Shown in pieces: positions 21,116-34,420 of a DNA stretch of 64,000 nt. Where the stretch lies: the NCBI GenBank assembly GCA_921293015.1, contig OV121091.1, positions 39,478,839-39,542,838 on the forward strand, given 5' to 3'. This DNA is from Phorcus lineatus (taxonomy: Eukaryota > Mollusca > Gastropoda > Trochida > Trochidae). The position numbers were made by a program, and so were the translations under genes. The first letter of the stretch is position 1. Each line of letters starts with the position of its first letter. The notes under the pieces were generated by a model. It made no database searches and had not been told where the DNA came from. It worked only from the letters and a program-made list of their open reading frames with translations.

Positions 21116-21969
21116 ACGTTCTCTCCTTCTTTAACGAAATCCCCGACTTTCGTAACTAAAACATATGTTTATAACCGCTTCGTGTAAATGACAAAATTAT
21201 GTTTATCAACTATTTAGAAGTTACAATTCAACAGCATAGCAAAAATAACGTGTAACAGCAAAATAACACAATGTTACCTGTTTTGGAACTCCCCTAATGT
21301 GTTTCCACTTCGAAGAAGCAGGACCATTCTGATTCTCATTTTCTTAACTCGTCATTCATACTTCACCTTGTGAATATATGTTGTTTTGAAATGTTTAAGA
21401 TGTTTCGTTCATTTACAAATTGCTGTCATGTATATCTTGAAATCGAATCGCATTTATTCAATACCTCCTGTATATGTTTCAGAATTCTCTTACCATGTTG
21501 TTTTTGTTGTATGTAGACTTAACATTGAACCTTTCATATCAAAACTTTCAAATATGTGAATAGCTCGATGCTTTTCCAATGAATTTATTGAACTTTCTCA
21601 AAACTTAATTGGTTAGAAGGGACGTCAAATTGGTAACTCACTTGATAAAAACACTTTTGGAAAGAAATACGAGTGTATGTTTATACGTAATATTCTGATA
21701 AGATATGTTCAATGTAGAGGAAACTCAATGAATTATATTTGAATTAATGAGTTTCATATCATGAACACTTACACTAGTAATGATAATCTCATATATAATT
21801 TCGACTTCTGAAACAACAATCAAATTATGCTTTGATGAAAGAGATTGTCTCTAATTGGAACTACCGGTTGAAACATAATATAAATCAACAAATTCAAGGG
21901 ATATGACCTCTTTACACTGATATTTCCTTTGTCGTGCGCATGTAATCTGGTAAGTGATATGTCTTTTTT

Positions 21970-22079
<110 letters not shown>

Positions 22080-22214
22080 TTTTGTCTCATCTTGGACATA
22101 CAATAAAACATTTCATATATATATATAGGTGTACAAGCCACCAAGAGGCTATAAGAGACGATACATTAAAATCAATATTACAATAGATATAACTCCAAAA
22201 AAAATTTTGCAACA

Positions 22215-22229
22215 CCCCCCCCCCCCCCC
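22215..22229. repeat. C15 homopolymer
   Basis: Fifteen C in a row after an A-rich stretch. Confidence 0.95.
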
Positions 22230-23352
22230 TCCTATACTCAAACAAACATCCACATACTGACCCCAACAACTCTCCCCTTCACTCAATAGTCAATTTTTTC
22301 AATCATGTACGTACTTGCTATCTAGCCACGCCCACTATGATCACCAGACACCCTCACACAAAGATTCCACTTATATCCTGTGTTTGAAATGAACTCTTTG
22401 CTAAAATTAAGTAAAAGGCATTTAGTTTCAATTCATTTTCGCTAATTTGACTATTTGTAGCAAAGTCGTTAACCTCTCTACAGTGTTAATGTACATATGA
22501 ATAAAAAGTCACAAGGTATGATTTTTCCAGTGAGGATTCCCGGTTCCTGGGGAAAGGGATCATAAATTTTTTAGTAAATTCATCAATTATATTAAGAGTA
22601 TTTATTCATTTTATATCAAAAGTAATTACTTATTTTATTTTTGGTATTTTGTGTCGAAGTTCTCGACAGTTAACATTTGACAACCATGGTATTAAGATTT
22701 TGTTATAGTATGCTCTCTACAAGAGTCAGTCAACGACAGAGTCATCATCATTAAAGACACACAATAACACAACACTATCTTTTTATTTTTCTATTTTTTT
22801 ATTTGTTCCAATAGGTTACAGAGTTTGAGCATAATGTATGGACACAGAAATAACGACAATTAACAGACATTCAAAATGAAAATATCAATCTGAATATATA
22901 TATTATTCCTTGAATACTGGTTTCAGTGATTTCCATTTGTTGTTGAAATTTTCCAATTTGTTGTTTCTTTTGAAAATGTATCTTTCAACAAGAAAAAATT
23001 CCTTCAAAGTCTTCAGATAGTTTTTTAATTTTGGTAGCACAACAATATTGTGATGTAGTTAAGGAGGCAGTAGCACGGATTGTTTCAGATAAATAAAGTA
23101 ATTTCACCATAACAAAAATAAATGTTTCAAATTGCAATACAATATTCTTTAATCAATATGTAGCAGTTTTAAAAGGAACGTATCATGATCGATTAAGCTA
23201 TGCTAATCCATTTCCATTTTCCTGTTTTAATCTATATATGAGTGTATGCCAAAACCTTTGAACACCGATATCACAACAACTTTTTATGAAATTGTTACTA
23301 GGCTTGATATTTCCAAATAAAATCATTGGATGTGTGTTTCAAGTATTCCACA

Positions 23353-23463
23353 CCAGGACCTGTATTTTCGAAGCTCTCTTAGTGATAACATCGTTTTAAG
23401 TACCATACATCAAAATTGACTTACCACTATTTTATCACTTAGAGCTTTGAAAACCTGGGCCCT
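23353..23463. mobile_element. short foldback MITE, TTTTCGAAG family, copy 2
   Basis: The left end CCAGGACCTGTATTTTCGAA then GCTCT and the right end, the complement of AGGGCCCAGGTTTTCAAAGC then TCT, are inverted copies. The core resembles 3649-3765. Confidence 0.7.
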
Positions 23464-24189
23464 AAACTATATACATATGTACTTTTGGAATGTCTAACAA
23501 TTTGCAATCTTTTATTTCAGATTTTTTTCTGCAGATAAGTGATTCAAAACTATGAAAACGAAACATTTGTTCTTGGTGACAATGGGTTGATAAGAATGAA
23601 GCAGGGTGCACACTGACAGAATAACTTAGTTCTTGATAAGATTTCCGTATGCCTTATTTCATTGCAGAATGCATCACCTGTGCAAGGTGATGCTTTCAAA
23701 TGTTTTCGAAAGTATTTTGCCACTTCATGCAAACGTATTCTTTTTAATAACATTTAATAAAATTTTAAAAAAACGTTTTTTAGAAAATCTGCCACAGCAA
23801 AAATTGTATCTAATGTAAATTTAAACAATATTTTACAAATACAAACCAAATATTTATTCATTTTTTTAAAATAAAACACTTTTTTTCGAAATTTCAGATC
23901 CTTTAGCACGAAACGTTAAAAGAAAGAAGATGAAAATTTCAAACATTTAAACTTAATAAAATCTGAGCTTTAAAAGCCACCCTCGACATGGAATATACGA
24001 GTGTATTAATGGACGCGAATGTTGCGAATACAAGGAGCATTGGTGTCAGTTTTCAGACAAAAACTATATGAATCACAATCAACATGTTCAAACGGTTTCC
24101 TTAATTTGTGTGCCATTGATACGTATGGAAATATCAGAGAGAATGACTCACATCTCACGCGTCAATTAAGGAAATGGCCCTCTGTATTC

Positions 24190-24620
24190 AAAAGATAGCA
24201 AATGTCATGCACCTCGCTGATGCGCGAGAGAGCGCACGTGCCCAAGGTCGACTCAAAAACACCGTTTCTAATTAGTTCCAATTCTATGCCAATACCTTGG
24301 CGATATTTTTTATTCTTTGAAGATTCTAATTGTTGCATTGCAATCTCTCAATGGTCTCCCATCTTAACCAAACGTGATCAAGTCACTGAACAGATCTCTG
24401 AGAACAATGGCGACTTGGAACAAGATGGCGGACAAACATTTCCTTCTGTCGCTAGGTGATCAGAAGACATCGAACTCTTGACATTGGAGCCAAGGTTATT
24501 GACAGAGTGCAGAGTTGCACGGCTCAGCGATCACAATACCTTCTGTCAATGTCATTTTATGATAATTGATTGTTATAATAAGTAAAGCTCTGTTTATTCC
24601 CTCTGATTGGGTGGTAATGA
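24190..24620. promoter_or_regulatory. candidate conserved non-coding island
   Basis: Complex, CpG-containing sequence in an A+T-rich desert, with GCACGTGC near 24233, CTAATTAG near 24269, TTGACAGAG near 24498 and ATTGATTGTTATAATAA near 24566. The 85-codon open frame at 24202-24459 shows no domain. Conservation cannot be tested here. Confidence 0.3.
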
Positions 24621-27105
24621 AAATGCTACGGTAAACTGATAAGGCCCTGGAATCGTTCGATATTGGCCCAACAGAAAGTAAATTGATAAACTAAGTAATT
24701 GACACGAGAGAAGTGTTTGACTGAATGTTGTAGAAAGAGACGTAAACATTCACCCATGTGCTGATAACAGATTTATAGTCGTTTTTGTTGAAACTCTGTC
24801 CTTATACATCAAATCTTTTCCATTGTTCTTCTACCACGAGTCCCGTTATCCAGCCGGATTTTTTTCAAATCAATAAAAATTAGATTTTGTAAAGAATGGA
24901 TTTCTACTGAATCTTATCTGTCCAGTTGCATTAAGATTATAGTTGAATAAGTTTCTACTTTTCATTTTTAAAGCTTGCTATATTTGTGTTTGTGTAAAAG
25001 AATATGATCAGAAAATGTTCCTTTGCGTTCATGTCCACTTTATGAGGATAATTCACGACATGGCATGAGCCATTAATAACAAATCACATGTTTTCATGGT
25101 ATTCGGCATACTGAATCAAACACACACACGCGTTTTGCACGGACCACTTGTAACATTTGGGTTTACCAAGGGTGTCAAGCCAATTATTTCATATTTTTGA
25201 CAGAATTGCCTGTTTTATGTTAAGTTCGATATAAATACATTCTCAAAAAATAATGATAAAGATTCAACTAACATGGTTCATGGTATATGAGAAAGGTTGT
25301 TTAATATATGAGGAACAAAAGAATAAGATGACGAATACAATTTGCATATGACATTGATTCTTACCATTGGTATATCATTTGATTCCTCAACCTAAATTTA
25401 TTGATATTTTTAAACATTGTCACTTTGATTTTATTATTTCTTTGTTCAATCACGAAATTTGACCAAATATGGCATCAATATGCAATACCCTCATAGATGA
25501 TTGCAGTGTGCCGTCAGTCGTTGCTTCCTTATTAGAAGTGTATGTCTAAGAAAACGTCGCGGTTAACCGTTCGACTGCAACTGCCTGATGTAATTTGTGT
25601 GGAATATATCACACGCTTCACTGCATTTATTACGTGGAATTGATTACGTATTAGTTGCATCAAGTATCAGTCCCCGCCTTCATTCATAATATATTTGGAT
25701 CAATCACACATCCAGTAATTAATGAAACCGTTAACGTTGAATGTGACGACGTCACCAGCATTCCACGAAACATGCGGGTAGCTTCTGAGGTTTGTCCGCT
25801 GAAAATGCTTCCTTTCATGGGTATTGTAAGCTTTTCTTCTTGTTGTTACTACGCTTCATTACACTAACTTTTATTCATTGCCGCAACGCATATCAATGCT
25901 AAATAAAAGAATATTACAATACCGTACAACGCACGGCATAAAGTGCATTGGGAAATTGGGAATTCTGTTATATTCTACTTTTTAACGTTGAAATGACGCA
26001 TCCCCTATGACGGTCGGCAATCGTACGTTGAATTCTGTTGTAGCGTTGTCTAATTTTACCCCTTTATGATTTATGCTTAGTTACAGCAAAGTGCAACCCT
26101 TCCTTAAAATTATATCAATCAAGATCTTTCACCTGATTTCATATCAATTCCACCGATGCGGTTTTTCCGTCAAAAAAACGCGACTCTTTATGTTAAGACA
26201 AAATTACTCGGTCTGTTGACAGGGGAACAGTATTGTATCTGAATACTGACAAGTTTAGAAAAGTTCATTTATTTGATTTTATCGCTACTAATTCTTCCGA
26301 TTTTACCATAACGTCTTCGTAGTCAGGAAACGTTAAGATTTCCACGGCACGTTCTAGGCTCAGGTCACGTGACGCACATGCGCAACGGTGAATAGTCAAA
26401 CGAAATACGGCTAAGAGTACGACTGCCTACAATAAATGAACTTGACGGACAAAGTTTAAAAGCAAGCATCCCCTTGATATCAAGAAATAATTAATATCCT
26501 GGACGTGGAATGAAATCTTTAGAACGTTGAACAATTCATATCCTCTTTCTCTGCTTGTATTTATTTTGATTTGACAAGTGTAAACAAGTGAAGTTGCACA
26601 AAAGAACATTGCGTGGCGTCCTGACGAAAAGTCAGATTAGCATGACGAAGTAATTTCCTGACTAAAATCTTTGTGCCCGAATCTTCGGATGTGAAATTTG
26701 ATTCTTATGGGTCTAATTCATATCAAAGGTTAGAAGTCAAGGCTTTGTTAAGTTTGGTTTCCTTTTCACGGTTATTGTATATGTATGTAGCAGTATTGCT
26801 ATGTAAGTCAATGTTAAGTTTATAGTTTCCACTAGAAGAAAGGAATACGCGATGATATAATTTTAAGGAACGACGATAAATAGGTTATCATGCAACATGT
26901 AGTAACTTCATTTCACACAGTGTGAACAAGTGACTGAATTCATGAATCATTGGAATCCGGGAGCCACAACTACATTGAACAAAGAGCCTTCTACAAGCCG
27001 CAAGATGACGTCATGAATTAATCAGCGAATTATGTGATTCATTAACAATGTTATATTTGTTACCTTGCAGTTGTCAATCAGGAATCATGTCAAAAGATTT
27101 ATACG
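24621..27105. other. gene desert, no gene seen
   Basis: A+T-rich with short open frames only. A CpG-containing patch at 26330-26420 has GGTCACGTGACG (from 26363) and ATGCGCA, and CRE-like TGACGTCAT lies near 27006. No exon, RNA gene or long repeat was recognised. Confidence 0.5.
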
Positions 27106-27109
27106 GCAA

Positions 27110-27270
27110 GGTGACCCCAATTGATATAGGTGTATAGCGTAACTTCTTTGAGTGGCATTTTAGAAGTTGAAAATCAGATAAGAAACAACTTCTTAATTCT
27201 GAGGACGTGACGTTTCGACACAGCATCTTCTTGTGTCGTTGTCAAGCAATAATGATAGGATTGAGGAGGT
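27110..27270 (+). repeat. probable dispersed repeat fragment
   Basis: AACTTCTTAATTCTGAGGAC then GTGACGTTTCGACACAGCA and a TGTGTCGTTGTCAAGCAA run resemble 'acgtttcgac...tcttca' ends of interspersed repeats in many invertebrates. The family cannot be assigned. Confidence 0.4.
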
Positions 27271-28187
27271 TACATTTATATAATAATAAACAATGTCAAT
27301 AAATTAACAATGGAAACAATTTGTGATTGAGACAATGTAAACAAGGTATGACAATGGAATTCAGGTGTAGGTGGTCATTTGAATTATCCCAGCGGTAATA
27401 GGATGGGGTGTGTATTTTCTGGTTATTGCGTCTATCTTTGGTAAAATATGAATGACTTCATCTTGCTACTCCATTTATAAATTTAACGTTATTTACGACG
27501 TTTTTAGGAAATATAATACCGATGCACCACTCGTGAATCTATAAATTTCTACTTCACTCGGTGAGTTATACATGGTATTCGACGAAAAATATGCCAATTA
27601 TCCTCTATTTATCGAGAGGTTTTGTTTACGAATATAAGGCAAGGTAAATGCGATACCTATCGCTTTATCGTGAAAACCTAGACCATATTTTGTGGAAGGA
27701 AGCAAATAAAGTGTCACTGTCTCTGGGTTGTCAGGTGTCATCCAATTGTGCCTCTAGTTAAAAAAACATGTTCCGTTTTTTGTGATTAACAAACATTCCA
27801 CCCAGCCTTATAATTCACAAATGAGAAATTAGCAAAATAAATTAATTATGATTATTGTATTAAAAAATGATAAGATAAATGTAATACATTGGTAATTTTA
27901 ATTATTAAATTAAATTATTAATTAGAAAGGCAACTGTCTTCTGCAGAACATATCCTTAATAAGTTGTGTTCGTAACACTTTTGAATTTGAAACGATTACT
28001 TTCGTTAAGGTTAAAACTCATATATAATCTATATTTGGTACGTTGAAGCCGTTGGTAAAATTGCAATTAAAAGGGCATCAAAAACAGCGCAATATTTATT
28101 ACCTGGGAGGTGTTGGGGATTCAATATTGTTCCGATTCTACATAAACATCACAATGAAGCTTGCATATATTTCTGGACATGATTCGT

Positions 28188-28331
28188 AAAGCCAAAACGG
28201 TAGCCGCTATGGTTTTCATTATTGATTGCAGGTCAATTTCAAAGTATAATATTTGTTTCATTGCATCGATATATAAATATCGATTAATAAGCCGATTTGA
28301 GCCAGAAAAGGCGTGCTATAGTGCTTAGGGA
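28188..28331 (+). repeat. dispersed repeat family C, copy 2
   Basis: Contains ACGGTAGCCGCTATGG, ATTGATTGCAGGTCAATTTC, TTTCATTGCATCGATA and GCGTGCTATAGTGCTTAG in the same order as the other two copies. Confidence 0.7.
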
Positions 28332-30289
28332 GGTCTGCGCATTTTGGCCCGCGTAAGTGGGAGATCTATTCTACTTCTACAGACATGCAGCAAACCAAGT
28401 GTTAGTCATACCATATATCTTATTGTAGGGGTAACAACATCAAATAGATAAAGAGATATAAACATTATGTTCATGATTTCCATGCTCAGAATTAGTGCCA
28501 ACAGGGCAGCCGTGATTGTGTCGATACGATCAGAAAAATCGAAGTATTTTGTATTTTGAACTATGTATGTTCGTGTTGACTATATGCTTCCATTTTTCTT
28601 CACGTAAGAATTCAATTTCAAGTGTCTGTTGCTTCGAGGGCTTCAACGAGCACATTGTATAGTGATATCTCCTTTTTTTCTAGCTTACCAAGTTTATCTA
28701 ATCAATTAGATTCATTTGTAAATTAAGACTTTATTACACAATGAAAGTTGAAAAAATATAAAAATGAATTATTATATATGAAAAGATAATGATCAAAGTA
28801 AAAAAAAAAAATTTCATCCAACTCAAATATGTATTGCCTTTTATGTACGAGAGATGTCAAAATCATGAAAGATGTATGTATTTTAAATATCACTTTTTGC
28901 TCTCTTTTTTCCACTTAATCTATTTCATCCTCTACTTGAAAAAGAAATGGTTTTCTTCAATCTTTCTGACATATAGTTGGTAACATAGTATACATAAACA
29001 ATAGAACTATTTATTGCCGATAGAGATGATAAGATGCATCCTGATTTTAGTCATTTTTAACATTCTGAAATCCTAAAAATTACAGCTTTAAAATCATATA
29101 TTTACCATGAAGAAATTGTTATCCACTTATTCGGATTACAGTTCCTATTGTTTTTTTCAAAGAGTTGAGCATTCAAATTTTTTTTCCATTTGTAACCATT
29201 TTATTAGTAGCAATGTCCTCTGCTGTGTGTCCCTTAAATGTGTGACCTAAGTGCGTTTGCACAATATCAAAGAAGAATTTCCTATGAAGTCATAACAAAG
29301 ACACAAACACAATCTCTTATAGGAGGCGATTAACATGCCTCATTTACACTGTCTTCCACCTAAACTACTTTCTTCCAACCCAGAAATTAGCTAATACGTC
29401 TTACACACAGTACATCGCTTTACAATCATTGAGGAATACTAAATTGTCTGGAGTTCCTATCGTCCAAAAATAATGAACATTGATGTATCATAGAGAAAAT
29501 TGTTGTGTCAGACTATATTAATTTTCGAATTTAAAGCTTTAGCGTACAGATAGTGTTTTCTCTGACTTATTTAATTTTCCCTCGTCAAGGAGACCAGATA
29601 GTCCAATCAATATAAGCAGAATACTAAAGGTGCTCGAGTGGAATACAATTTAAATTCTGAAAGATTGAGTATCTTTTTGACATATTCCAAACATTTGCGA
29701 CAAGAAGCCGTGTCACACAGAGATATCATCTAGTTTACTTTACTGGAATTCATCACTTAAAGAATTATTTTAAAGAGGCCCCTGAGAGTTTATTGAATGA
29801 TGCTTACAACTATTTACATGGAGGACTATTTTCGTTTAATGATATATTCTATCATGTTTTCTTTCAGGACAAATTTTGCTGGTCATTTACTTTCTTTACT
29901 TTAATAATCTAATAATGATTTACAATGTACAAAAATTCTGAGTAAATGAGCAAATTATCAAACTATTTATACCTTTATGTCTCTTGCAAAGAGAACGATT
30001 CCAGAATTCAACACTGAATCTACCATTTGTATGCACCCATCAATCGTTTTTACCGCAGTAATTGTGAACAAAGATACATTATTAAGTAGCGAACACAATA
30101 CCTGGACGTCCGCAGTTAATCGAACCACAATCACCTGTTTGTCCCCAATGTCCTGCCCTGAAAGCTTATCAATACGAGTTGTTAATTAACGTTGATGTCA
30201 TTTTGATAAACCTATTTGCACGCTCTCCAATAACTTTAATAATCTCATTTTGATTTATTTGATATAAAGAGACTGGCTTGTACGATTAT
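28332..30289. other. gene desert, no gene seen
   Basis: Low-complexity A+T-rich stretches; the overlapping open frames near 28723-28983 are products of A/T composition. Nothing else is supported. Confidence 0.55.
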
Positions 30290-30860
30290 CAACCGTTTGC
30301 GATTGCGGCTGGTTCCAATAAGCATGCGCGCGCAGGTAGTTTGCACGTGCGTGTCGCGAGACAATCAGCGCAGGTATGGTATAATCAATCAGGGAAGTCA
30401 AATGCGCGCTATTGCAAATGGCCTCACATTACTAAATCTTGATTAAAAGAGCCATGTTTTCTCCAGGTAATTTCCTGATTGGCGCAGGTAACCCAATTAC
30501 CTGTGTGACGGCCGTGACTAGTTTGGCTCAGTCGGCATTAAATGACCATACTCTGATTAATAAAGGCACAAATAGCTGTGCATGACGGAGTTCCTTAGAT
30601 TCTAATGTAATGAACAATCTCACAAATTGGATTATGTTTTTGATTAATCAGATTTCTCCCCGTCACCTGAATCATGGAAGTCGACCAAGTGCGTGCGCAT
30701 CACGCGCGAGACAGGTAGAGGCGGCTTCCCGCCATCTGGTGTTGTAATTAGTAAATACGACATTGCCGCTGTGGTGTTGAGTACGTGTCGGTTCTCTCAT
30801 CGTTACGACTTGGTGTCAGTGTTGTACAACAACCGAACGGTGAATCTTCAACAGCACTCG
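30290..30860. promoter_or_regulatory. candidate regulatory island with dense CAGGTA motifs
   Basis: CAGGTA at 30333, 30371, 30474 and 30485 and TACCTG at 30498 lie within 171 bp. Near 30664 and 30712 there is one more CACCTG and one more CAGGTA. The pair at 30485-30503 forms CAGGTAA-CCCAA-TTACCTG. CpG-rich strings such as GCATGCGCGCGC surround them. In animals CAGGTA/CAGGTG is bound by Snail- and ZEB-type repressors. Confidence 0.4.
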
Positions 30861-32282
30861 TCTTCCATAACATGTTCCAATATTTGTTTTCTCACAATAC
30901 CACAAGTTTTGTTAAACAAGCGTTAAACAATAATGCAATGGTAAACATTTTATCCTGAATGTAATAATTGAATTGGAGATGTTCATAAATGGGTCAGAAA
31001 CGTATAAGAGTTTAGGATCGGATCGTTAATGAAAAATGTGTACATGTTGATTTTTTAAACTTCAATGTTTACATTTTACGCCTGTGAACACAAGTAAAAA
31101 ATCATTTACTTTCTTCATAATCATAATAAAACACATTCTTGCACGGTCGCTAATGAAGTTTCAATTTCAGAAAACCATTTTAGTGACATAAGGATATGAT
31201 AAGCCTCTCAAACGACATCAATTAAAATACATAACGTCATTAAATTCTTTTTTTAGGTAACATTTACATTCAGTAATGCAACACATGTTTTTTCAATGAC
31301 TCGTGTTATACATCAATGATCTTCGATTGATGACAAATTCATTCCAAATCGTTTTTTTTTTAAGATTTAACAAAGTCTGAATATTTGGAACCAATAAATT
31401 ATTCAGTGATTGACAATTCATCTAAACGAAAAGGTCATCGAAGTTACCTTGTAAAACATGCAGCCAAACTAAAACCAAACTAAGAACAGGTGAATGCTAA
31501 CTGACTGAGCCCCATTACCGAAGACACAGTAACAAGACAGTATATACCCACGAACACGAACATCTGCCACAAAACGTGTCCTCATTGACTGAACAAGAAA
31601 AAATTATATCTGTGAGGCTAATGGTTCCATTCCACTCCGGTAATGTGAGTGTCAGAGGAACTCTCACATGCCTTGGAATAAATTTATATTGGTCACAACA
31701 CATCGGCATAAATCGAAAAATATGTATATTGCAATAATTTAATTTAGGTGTATATAAGTATTCAAAATTTATTTTATTGATTATATCATCATTTTATCAG
31801 TTCATATAACATAATATAACTCCGTTTAACAGTTGCATGGCCCGGGTAGTTTTAATTATGGTTATAGGGAAAGTAAGAAGACTTAACAAAACGGCTTGAG
31901 GACTGAATAGTGTCATTCTTCTGGGAAAAATGCATATACTTCTAAATCATAATTTTACTACCGTGCAGGCAAAGGTTTGAAAAGGAAAAATCCGACGGTG
32001 TCAGTTGGGGCTTTGGCAATAGTTACTATTGTAAATTGGAGAAAATATAGAGGATACAGACAGAGAGATTATACTTTATTAGCGTCTCATTGAAGTTCCA
32101 AATACTGATTACAAGTACAATCAATCTCATTGAAATCAAATCTAGATCTAGTAGGCCTATTGCTGCACTACTTTGGTCAGACTCTGATCTACATAACGGT
32201 AATATAACAACTTATTTTAATGAGATCGAAAGCACAACATGGGTAATATACAGATAAGAAAGCACACCAAAAACTTCATATC
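30861..32282. other. gene desert, no gene seen
   Basis: No exon, RNA gene or clear repeat was recognised. Confidence 0.5.
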
Positions 32283-32911
32283 TACAGCTGCATACAGAAA
32301 GTTTGTTCACCTTCCACTGAATCGTAGTGCAAATATCATGTAATTTGGGTTTCGTTTCAACGTCAATAGAATAACTTCAGCAAAACTAATAATGGATCAC
32401 CCACTGTCCACTTGTTTTATAGCCATTCTTGACCTCTTTTTAGGATCGTCTGGTCTCTGGTGCAAAAATTCGAATTTTGACACACTGATACACAGAGGGG
32501 GTCACATTTGCGAAATTTTGATTTCGTTAAATGTCAAATAAAATGTTCCTTATCGACTCTCTGAGATTAAAACCAACATCATCCTATTGAATTTGTGCTA
32601 AGGAACAAACGTGGCGATTTTTTTTAGAAGATGATAACTTATAAAGGATTTTATGGAGAAAAATAAAAATGAGTGTTTTCGGAATTTTGACCCCTGGTCA
32701 CTTCAATAACCTGCCAAACCTGCCTGTTACGGGTAATTGTTGGGTACGATAAACATTTGCCTTAAAGAAGAATGGATCTGTATATGTGTATTGAAAACAA
32801 ATATTATACGATTGTTTTTCGCAACGCTACGATACCGCAAAGACATCTCAAATTACATGATATTTGCACTAGTATATACAGGTATGTGAACAAACTTTTG
32901 GCAATACTGTA
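32283..32911. mobile_element. non-autonomous Tc1/mariner-like element
   Basis: The body is 32285-32909, flanked by TA on each side. The ends are inverted: CAGCTGCATACAGAAAGTTT then GTTCAC at the left, and the complement of CAGTATTGCCAAAAGTTTGT then TCAC at the right. The inner blocks AGTGCAAATATCATGTAATT are also inverted copies. TA flanks and CAGT...AAAGTTTGTTCAC ends fit Tc1-like elements. No transposase frame is present in the 625 bp. Confidence 0.78.
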
Positions 32912-34289
32912 AATCTATCAACATTATTTAAGATCACAATTGCAGAGGCTTGCCAAGGATATATTTGCTTTGATCAAGGATTGTTGATTTGTTATCTATA
33001 GACAGGAGAGTATAGGTTTTCATTTATCATTTCAACTTATACTTTACAAACATCTCTCGCTCTCGCTCGGGAAATACGAGATATTCAAGCACTCGTGTCT
33101 TAAACGTAGTGTGATATCGTCAAAATGATGAAGTCTAAGGGTGTCACTGCATCGCGAGATCAATATTTCATAGAAAATATATAGTTCTCCTTGCAAAATC
33201 GTATGATAGATAGATAGATAGATCATCTTTATTTTCTCCAAAATTGAAGATATATATGTATGATACAGCTGACAATACATTATTCAGTAAACAAGTATGC
33301 AAGTTACATGCTGAAAAGTATACATATCAACAGTTATAAACAAATATTAATATGATAATCTAGAAACATATATTTAGAAATTGTTTAGAAATTGTTTATA
33401 TCGGATAAATTAGAAGTTAGTTGGATTCAGGCATTGTCAGAGCGTAGGTAGAGTACTCTTGATTCTCTGACAGTTTGATTAAATCTTGTTACAAACTGGA
33501 AATGAAAACATTTTCAGCTTTTCCCAAGATATCATAGTTAATTCGATGGGATTATTGTCAATTTGTAAAAGGTGTCTTCTGAAAATGCCTTCATTTAAAT
33601 CACAAAGTCATAAAGAGCATTTAATATTCATCTTAGATAACTTACTCACTAAAGAAATTAATGTGAAGAACTTTGTCTTCGAGATATCAAAATACAATTA
33701 TCAATCCATTATGGAAATGTTTACCCTTGTGATAGTTATTAAATAGAACTCCCCTGCGGACCTGTAATCAACTTAAGGATTTCGTCACCATTGTCTTTCA
33801 TCAAAGCAAACACACAGACTGATTAAAGAGCATTATTTTACAGGTACCGATTGTCTCAATGTGCCCTTAAACCAAAGTCAAGGTAAATACCATTGATGAT
33901 GAAAACACATCTGGTATTATTTGAATAAAAGGGGAAACTAACAATGGATCGAATGCACATTTCATTCATAATGACTTAAACAAATATTCCAAAACGTTAA
34001 TTATATAGCTTTTTTCCAAATTATTCGCCCCTGGTCTTATTAAGTGAAAGCTACCAGTGCCGGAATATCTTGCACTGCAATCATGATTACTGAAGTGAGT
34101 TAAATATGGATTATAATCTCCGTAACTAGACTTTAATACCAAATCTCAGGTGCATTTCCGTTTAGAGGCGGTTGCCAAGAAAATTGCTATCTTACAAGGT
34201 CCAAAATAGGATTCTGAAATAATACTTAAACAGACACGACGAGATATCGAAGTCGTGAGGATTTAGAATGGATTTCCAATCTCGCTTTC
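32912..34289. other. gene desert with (GATA)n
   Basis: A short GATAGATAGATAGATAGAT run lies at about 33205-33223. The 86-codon open frame at 33486-33746 (plus) is not similar to anything I recognise and is probably chance. Confidence 0.5.
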
Positions 34290-34420
34290 GAGTTACTTCC
34301 GCCTTGTAAGTGTCTCTTTGAATGAGAGACGCCACCTGGCGGCAGTTGAAATCGACAGGTGGGGAGACAATCGCTGCTATTGTAATTCTCTGCGACTAAT
34401 CTCTGCTCTTTATCAAGCTT
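34290..34420. promoter_or_regulatory. candidate enhancer with paired E-boxes and a SOX-type pair
   Basis: CACCTG at 34333 and CAGGTG at 34356 face each other 23 bp apart. ACAAT at 34367 and ATTGT at 34379 form an inverted SOX-like pair with a 7-bp gap, followed by TAATT. The sequence is more complex than the surrounding desert. Confidence 0.3.
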
